DNA from: Companilactobacillus keshanensis
GTDB taxonomy: Bacteria > Bacillota > Bacilli > Lactobacillales > Lactobacillaceae
Assembly: GCF_003946205.1 (NCBI RefSeq)
Contig: NZ_RHOS01000002.1
Coordinates: 186,001-250,000 of the forward strand
Length of the DNA stretch: 64,000 nt
Direction: 5' to 3'
In this document: positions 60,306 through 64,000 of the stretch, one piece after another
Position numbering within the stretch: the stretch's first letter is position 1
How the letters are laid out: each line of letters begins with the position of its first letter
Program-made: the position numbers and the translations under genes
Notes under the pieces: model-generated
Told to the model about the DNA's origin: nothing
The model's input: the letters and a program-made list of their open reading frames with translations, nothing else
The model's database searches: none

Positions 60306-61334
60306 ATGACAACAAAAATTGGTATTAACGGATTTGGACGTATTGGAAGATTAGCATTCAGAAGAATCGCCACTTTGCAAGATCAAGGTAAAACGGATCT
60401 TGAAGTAGTTGCTATCAATGATCTAACATCCCCACATATGTTGGCTCATTTGTTAAAATATGACACTGGTCATGGCAATTTCAAAATTGATTCAATCACA
60501 AATGAAGACAATGCAATAATTGTAGACGGCAAAAAAATTCCTATCTATGCCGAAAAAAACGCTCAAGATTTAAAATGGGTCAAGAATGATAGCGTCGATA
60601 TTGTTCTTGAGTGTACAGGCTTTTACACATCAACTGAAAAAGCTCAAGCTCACCTTGATGCAGGAGCCAAAAGAGTTTTGATCTCCGCTCCTTCAGGAAA
60701 AATGCCAACAATAGTTTACGGAGTTAACGAAGATACTTTGACAAACGATGTACACATTGCATCAGTGGGTTCATGTACAACTAACTGTATCGCCCTTCTT
60801 GCCAATGCTGTTAATAAAGAATTTGGTATCAATGCCGGTTCAATGACAACGGTTCATGCTTATACGGCAACCCAAATGTTGCAAGATGGACCAGAACGTA
60901 ATGGCAATGTTCGTGCAGCACGTGCAGCAGCACAAAATATTATTCCTCATTCAACCGGTGCCGCAAAGGCTTTAGGTCTAGTAATTCCTGAACTAAACGG
61001 TAAAATGGATGGTCATGCACAACGTGTTCCGGTGATCTCAGGTTCTGTAACAGAATTAGTCGCAACTTTGAATAAGGAAGTAACAGTCGATGAAGTAAAT
61101 ACCGCGATCAAAAAATACACTGAAAACAGTAAGTCATTTGGATATAATGCAGATGAGATAGTTTCATCAGATGTTATCGGAACTTCATTCGGTTCGATCT
61201 TTGACCCAACACAAACGCAAATCGTTGGATCAGGTGCTGGTCAAGTTGTAAAAACAGTTGCCTGGTATGATAATGAATCAGGTTTCACAGCTCAAATGAT
61301 TCGCTCTCTTGAAAAATATGCATCCCTAGATTAA
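60306..61334 (+). CDS. gap: Glyceraldehyde-3-phosphate dehydrogenase, type I
   Basis: A 342-residue NAD-dependent GAPDH. Rossmann loop [15 protein letters not shown], catalytic Cys in [13 protein letters not shown] and partner His in [11 protein letters not shown]-terminal [12 protein letters not shown]. The usual segment before the active site is SNASCTTNC; here it is SVGSCTTNC. It stands alone, not in the glycolytic cggR-gap-pgk operon, and is divergent from a LysR gene, so it may be a second, specially regulated GAPDH. AGGAGG precedes the ATG. Confidence 0.95.
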   Translation: MTTKIGINGFGRIGRLAFRRIATLQDQGKTDLEVVAINDLTSPHMLAHLLKYDTGHGNFKIDSITNEDNAIIVDGKKIPIYAEKNAQDLKWVKNDSVDIVLECTGFYTSTEKAQAHLDAGAKRVLISAPSGKMPTIVYGVNEDTLTNDVHIASVGSCTTNCIALLANAVNKEFGINAGSMTTVHAYTATQMLQDGPERNGNVRAARAAAQNIIPHSTGAAKALGLVIPELNGKMDGHAQRVPVISGSVTELVATLNKEVTVDEVNTAIKKYTENSKSFGYNADEIVSSDVIGTSFGSIFDPTQTQIVGSGAGQVVKTVAWYDNESGFTAQMIRSLEKYASLD

Positions 61335-61343
61335 TCCTCTACT

Positions 61344-61379
61344 AGCTTAACCTTTTATAAAATTGGTTAAGCTTTTTTT
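61344..61379 (+). terminator. Terminator of gap
   Basis: AGCTTAACC/GGTTAAGCT perfect 9-bp stem, 12-base loop, seven T. Confidence 0.85.
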
Positions 61380-61456
61380 AATTAGAATAGCCTTGACCTA
61401 GACTAAACTCTAAGTGACATACTATTAATAGTTAATAAATAAAGGAGTACTAAATT

Positions 61457-62434
61457 ATGCAATATCGTAAATTTGGTAAAACTGGTTTTAATATTAGTGA
61501 AGTTTCTCTTGGAACTTGGCAACTAGGTGGTAAATGGGGAGCTCCCTTTAATGAAAAAGATGCTGATGATACACTGGCTGAAGCATATGATAAAGGCGTA
61601 AATTTCTTTGATACCGCTGATGGTTATCAAAACGGTGCTAGTGAGCGTGCAGTAGGCAAATTTGTGAAGTTCCATCCCGATGTGCACTTCACAACTAAAA
61701 TCGGTCGTAAAGAAGAACCTCTGTCAGCCGAACATTTTAGCCCTAAAAATTTGGATCGTTATGTAGATGAATCACTTCAAAACATGGGACTTGATTCATT
61801 AGACATGGTGCTATTGCACTGTCCTCCAACTAATGTTTTGTACCAACCCGAAACATTTTTCGAACTTGATCGCTTGCAAAAAGACGGTAAAATCCGTAAT
61901 TATGGTGTCAGTGTAGAAAAAGTTGAGGAAGGTATTAAAGCTCTCGATTATAATATTGCTGGAATCGAAATCATTTTCAATATGTTCCGCTTACGTCCGG
62001 CTAAATTGTTCTTCGAATTAGCCAAGAAACAAGATGTCGGTATCCTAGCACGAGTACCTTTAGCTAGTGGTATTCTTAGTGGTAAATATACTGCCAATAC
62101 AAAATTTGCTCCAGAAGATCATCGTAATAATAATCGAAATGGTCAACACTTCGATAAAGGAGAAACGTTCTCCGGTGTAGATTATTTGACTGGTGTTAAA
62201 GCCGCCGATGAATTAAAGAAACGTTTAGGTACAGATCAATTGGCCGCTACTGCATTACGTTATATCTTAATGTATGATGCCGTTTCAGCCGTTATTCCAG
62301 GTGCCAGCAATCCAACCCAAATTGAACGCAATACATCTGCCGCAGATCTTGCTCCACTTACAAAAGATCAAATGGCAATAGTTCAAGATGTTTATAATGA
62401 GTATATTAAGAACCCAGTTGAGTATTTGTGGTAA
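61457..62434 (+). CDS. Aldo/keto reductase
   Basis: A 325-residue NAD(P)H-dependent oxidoreductase with a TIM barrel. The catalytic tetrad is visible: Asp and Tyr in FFDTADGYQNG, Lys in FTTKIGRK, His in VLLHCPP. The C-terminal cofactor site reads AVIPGASNPTQIERN. GGAG precedes the ATG. Its own promoter and terminator mark it as monocistronic. Natural substrate unknown; relatives reduce methylglyoxal and other aldehydes. Confidence 0.92.
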   Translation: MQYRKFGKTGFNISEVSLGTWQLGGKWGAPFNEKDADDTLAEAYDKGVNFFDTADGYQNGASERAVGKFVKFHPDVHFTTKIGRKEEPLSAEHFSPKNLDRYVDESLQNMGLDSLDMVLLHCPPTNVLYQPETFFELDRLQKDGKIRNYGVSVEKVEEGIKALDYNIAGIEIIFNMFRLRPAKLFFELAKKQDVGILARVPLASGILSGKYTANTKFAPEDHRNNNRNGQHFDKGETFSGVDYLTGVKAADELKKRLGTDQLAATALRYILMYDAVSAVIPGASNPTQIERNTSAADLAPLTKDQMAIVQDVYNEYIKNPVEYLW

Positions 62435-62444
62435 TTTAAAAATT

Positions 62445-62483
62445 AAAGACATAACCTCGATATTACGAGGTTATGTCTTTTTG
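62445..62483. terminator. Terminator of aldo/keto reductase
   Basis: Perfect 15-bp stem AAAGACATAACCTCG/CGAGGTTATGTCTTT with a 6-base loop and T run. Confidence 0.9.
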
Positions 62484-62497
62484 ATTTATATCGAAAA

Positions 62498-62523
62498 AAA
62501 AGGCCCCACAACGTGAGGTCTTA
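62498..62523 (-). terminator. Terminator of ppsA
   Basis: On the minus strand AAGACCTCAC/GTGGGGCCTT (one mismatch, one G-U) with a 3-base loop, followed by eight T. Confidence 0.7.
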
Positions 62524-62531
62524 ATTTCTAT

Positions 62532-64000
62532 CTACCATTCATAATCAGTAGGATCGATCAATCCATTTCCAGTAGCTTTATCCAACATAATTCTCTGTTC
62601 AAAGTGAGCAACGTTACGTTTTGTTTCTTTAACCATATCTGGATTAACTGAAACATAATCAATACCACTTTGAATCAAGAAGTTTGTAAAGTCAGGGAAT
62701 TCTGAAGGTGCTTGTCCACAAATTGAAACTGTCTTACCATCTTTATGTGCTGCTTTGATCAAATGACGAATGGCACGTTTAACAGCTAAGTTACGTTCGT
62801 CAAATAGTCCGGCTACTGTGTCATTATTACGATCACAGCCGAGTAATAACATCGTTAAATCGTTAGATCCAATGGAATATCCATCAATAAATTCATTAAA
62901 TTTATCAGCCAAAATAATATTTGAAGGAATTTCAGCCATCATATAGACCTTAAAGTCAGCATTTCTGACTAAGCCTTGATTATTCATAATTTCAGTAATC
63001 TTTTGTGCTTCTTCAACTTTACGAACGAATGGAATCATAATGTTAAGATTCTTTAAGCCAAATTCATTTCTAACTTTCTTAACTGCTTCCAATTCTAGTT
63101 TGAAGGCATTGATATATTTAGGATCATAGTAACGTGAAGCCCCACGCCAACCTAATAAGTCAGCTGGTTCTTGTGGTTCATATTTATCTCCACCTTTAAG
63201 ATTACGATATTCACTGGACTTAAAGTCAGATAAACGCAATACGACTGGTCTTGGTGCCATAGCACGGGCAACTTTAGAAATTCCATCAGCCAGCATATCG
63301 ACAACTTTTTCTGGATGTCCTTGTTCGATCAAATATAGGGGATGTTCATGAATATATGATGTCCAAATAAACTCTTCACGCATCAAACCAATTCCGTCAG
63401 CTGGAAGTGATGAATATTTGTCGGCCAAATCAGGATCACCTAAGTTCATCATTACTCCGGTTGCGGTTGGAGCAAATGTCTCTGCGGCAACTACTTGACC
63501 AGCCTGATTATCTGAGTCAGTTTTCTTTAATAGACTTTCTACTTTGCCTTGATAAACGACTCCGTTTTTAGCATCAACTGTAACGACATCCCCGTTATGG
63601 AGCGCATCCGTTGCAGCAAGTTGTTTACTTTCAGTACCAACGATACATGGGATCTGCATTTCACGAGATACGATTGCAGCGTGACATGTCATACCACCAT
63701 TATTAGTAATAATAGCAGCGGCTTTCTTCATAGCTGGTACCCAATCAGGTGATGTCATCAAAGTAACTAAAACTTCACCCTTCTTGAATTGATCAATGTC
63801 TTTTGGATCGTCGATCACATGCACGACCCCACTAGCCAGGCCGGGACTTGCTGGCAATCCACGAACAACAACTTTAGCATCTGCTTGAGCAACCACGTTA
63901 TCATCTCCAGTATCAGTATCATGGTTCTTCTTACTTTGTGACCAAACTGTTTCTGGACGAGCTTGCACGATCCAAAGACGATTCGTGTTGGTATCCAGAG
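62532..64000 (-). CDS. ppsA: Phosphoenolpyruvate synthase, 5' end outside window
   Basis: C-terminal part (about 489 codons) of the enzyme that makes PEP from pyruvate and ATP. Reading starts in the end of the ATP-binding domain (LWIVQARPETVW), followed by the phosphohistidine domain with GGMTCHAAIVSRE (phospho-His), and the PEP/pyruvate barrel with DGIGLMREEF, LRLSDFKSSEYRNLKGG, EIPSNI, SIGSNDLTMLLLGCDRNND and ICGQAPSE. All catalytic elements seen are intact. An ATG-started 478-codon frame from 63968 is only a fragment: the frame is open to the window edge. Own terminator downstream. Confidence 0.95.
   Translation of the reverse strand, partial: LDTNTNRLWIVQARPETVWSQSKKNHDTDTGDDNVVAQADAKVVVRGLPASPGLASGVVHVIDDPKDIDQFKKGEVLVTLMTSPDWVPAMKKAAAIITNNGGMTCHAAIVSREMQIPCIVGTESKQLAATDALHNGDVVTVDAKNGVVYQGKVESLLKKTDSDNQAGQVVAAETFAPTATGVMMNLGDPDLADKYSSLPADGIGLMREEFIWTSYIHEHPLYLIEQGHPEKVVDMLADGISKVARAMAPRPVVLRLSDFKSSEYRNLKGGDKYEPQEPADLLGWRGASRYYDPKYINAFKLELEAVKKVRNEFGLKNLNIMIPFVRKVEEAQKITEIMNNQGLVRNADFKVYMMAEIPSNIILADKFNEFIDGYSIGSNDLTMLLLGCDRNNDTVAGLFDERNLAVKRAIRHLIKAAHKDGKTVSICGQAPSEFPDFTNFLIQSGIDYVSVNPDMVKETKRNVAHFEQRIMLDKATGNGLIDPTDYEW

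Overview
The window is an AT-rich, gene-dense bacterial chromosome segment from a Firmicute, almost certainly a member of the Lactobacillaceae. The evidence is the set of PTS permeases with an EIIA-EIIB-EIIC domain order, catabolic acetolactate synthase with acetolactate decarboxylase (diacetyl/acetoin route), an MntH/DtxR manganese system, SLAP-domain and WxL surface proteins, a KxYKxGKxW-type signal peptide, CcpA-type cre sites and GGAGG ribosome-binding sites. The Companilactobacillus group is my best guess, but that is inference. I recognise no rRNA, tRNA, CRISPR array, intact insertion sequence or prophage. Both ends cut genes: a sugar transporter on the left and PEP synthase on the right.

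Layout. 0-6.2 kb is an L-fucose locus (fucI, kinase and transporter on the minus strand, a DeoR regulator, and a divergent class II aldolase) with phased operator repeats and a cre-like site. 6.7-7.9 kb holds a small secreted SLAP protein framed by unusual hairpins, and a zinc-independent S14 gene. 8-12.5 kb is a GntR/GyrI-like operon divergent from a PTS plus a cytoplasmic SGNH hydrolase. 12.6-15.3 kb is one operon combining a two-part threonine/serine exporter, a sunset-domain membrane protein and a lipoprotein nuclease. 15.4-25.2 kb carries transporters, a unique unknown gene, a universal stress protein, a metal P-type ATPase with its ArsR regulator, GlpT, a GT8 glycosyltransferase, an FMN reductase and a divergent deformylase. 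25.5-29 kb is MarR-alsS-aldB and glutathione peroxidase. 29-36 kb holds an FPQTG-anchored adhesin, a GntR-controlled ABC transporter and the decayed end of a second FPQTG adhesin. 36-44 kb combines a poly-N-acetylglucosamine synthase pair with two GGDEF diguanylate cyclases and a second PTS gene interrupted by one stop codon. 44-49.6 kb is YaaA, MntH, a second Usp, a DtxR regulator, an MFS transporter and an orphan HicA toxin. 49.8-59.3 kb encodes two very large or large lectin-type surface proteins. 59.3-64 kb has LysR/GAPDH, an aldo/keto reductase and ppsA.

Cross-links between regions are the most interesting part. A perfect 10-bp palindrome, TGTTTAAACA, occurs seven times: twice before the first PTS, three times before the second (broken) PTS, and once upstream of each of two surface-protein genes, suggesting one GntR regulator covers distant loci. 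Two intergenic elements (about 18.96-19.13 kb and 29.20-29.30 kb) share a core sequence and a several-hairpin architecture inside a long closing stem, and look like members of an unnamed structured RNA or repeat family. Exopolysaccharide synthesis, c-di-GMP enzymes, lectin-like adhesins and SLAP proteins together describe a surface- and biofilm-oriented segment.
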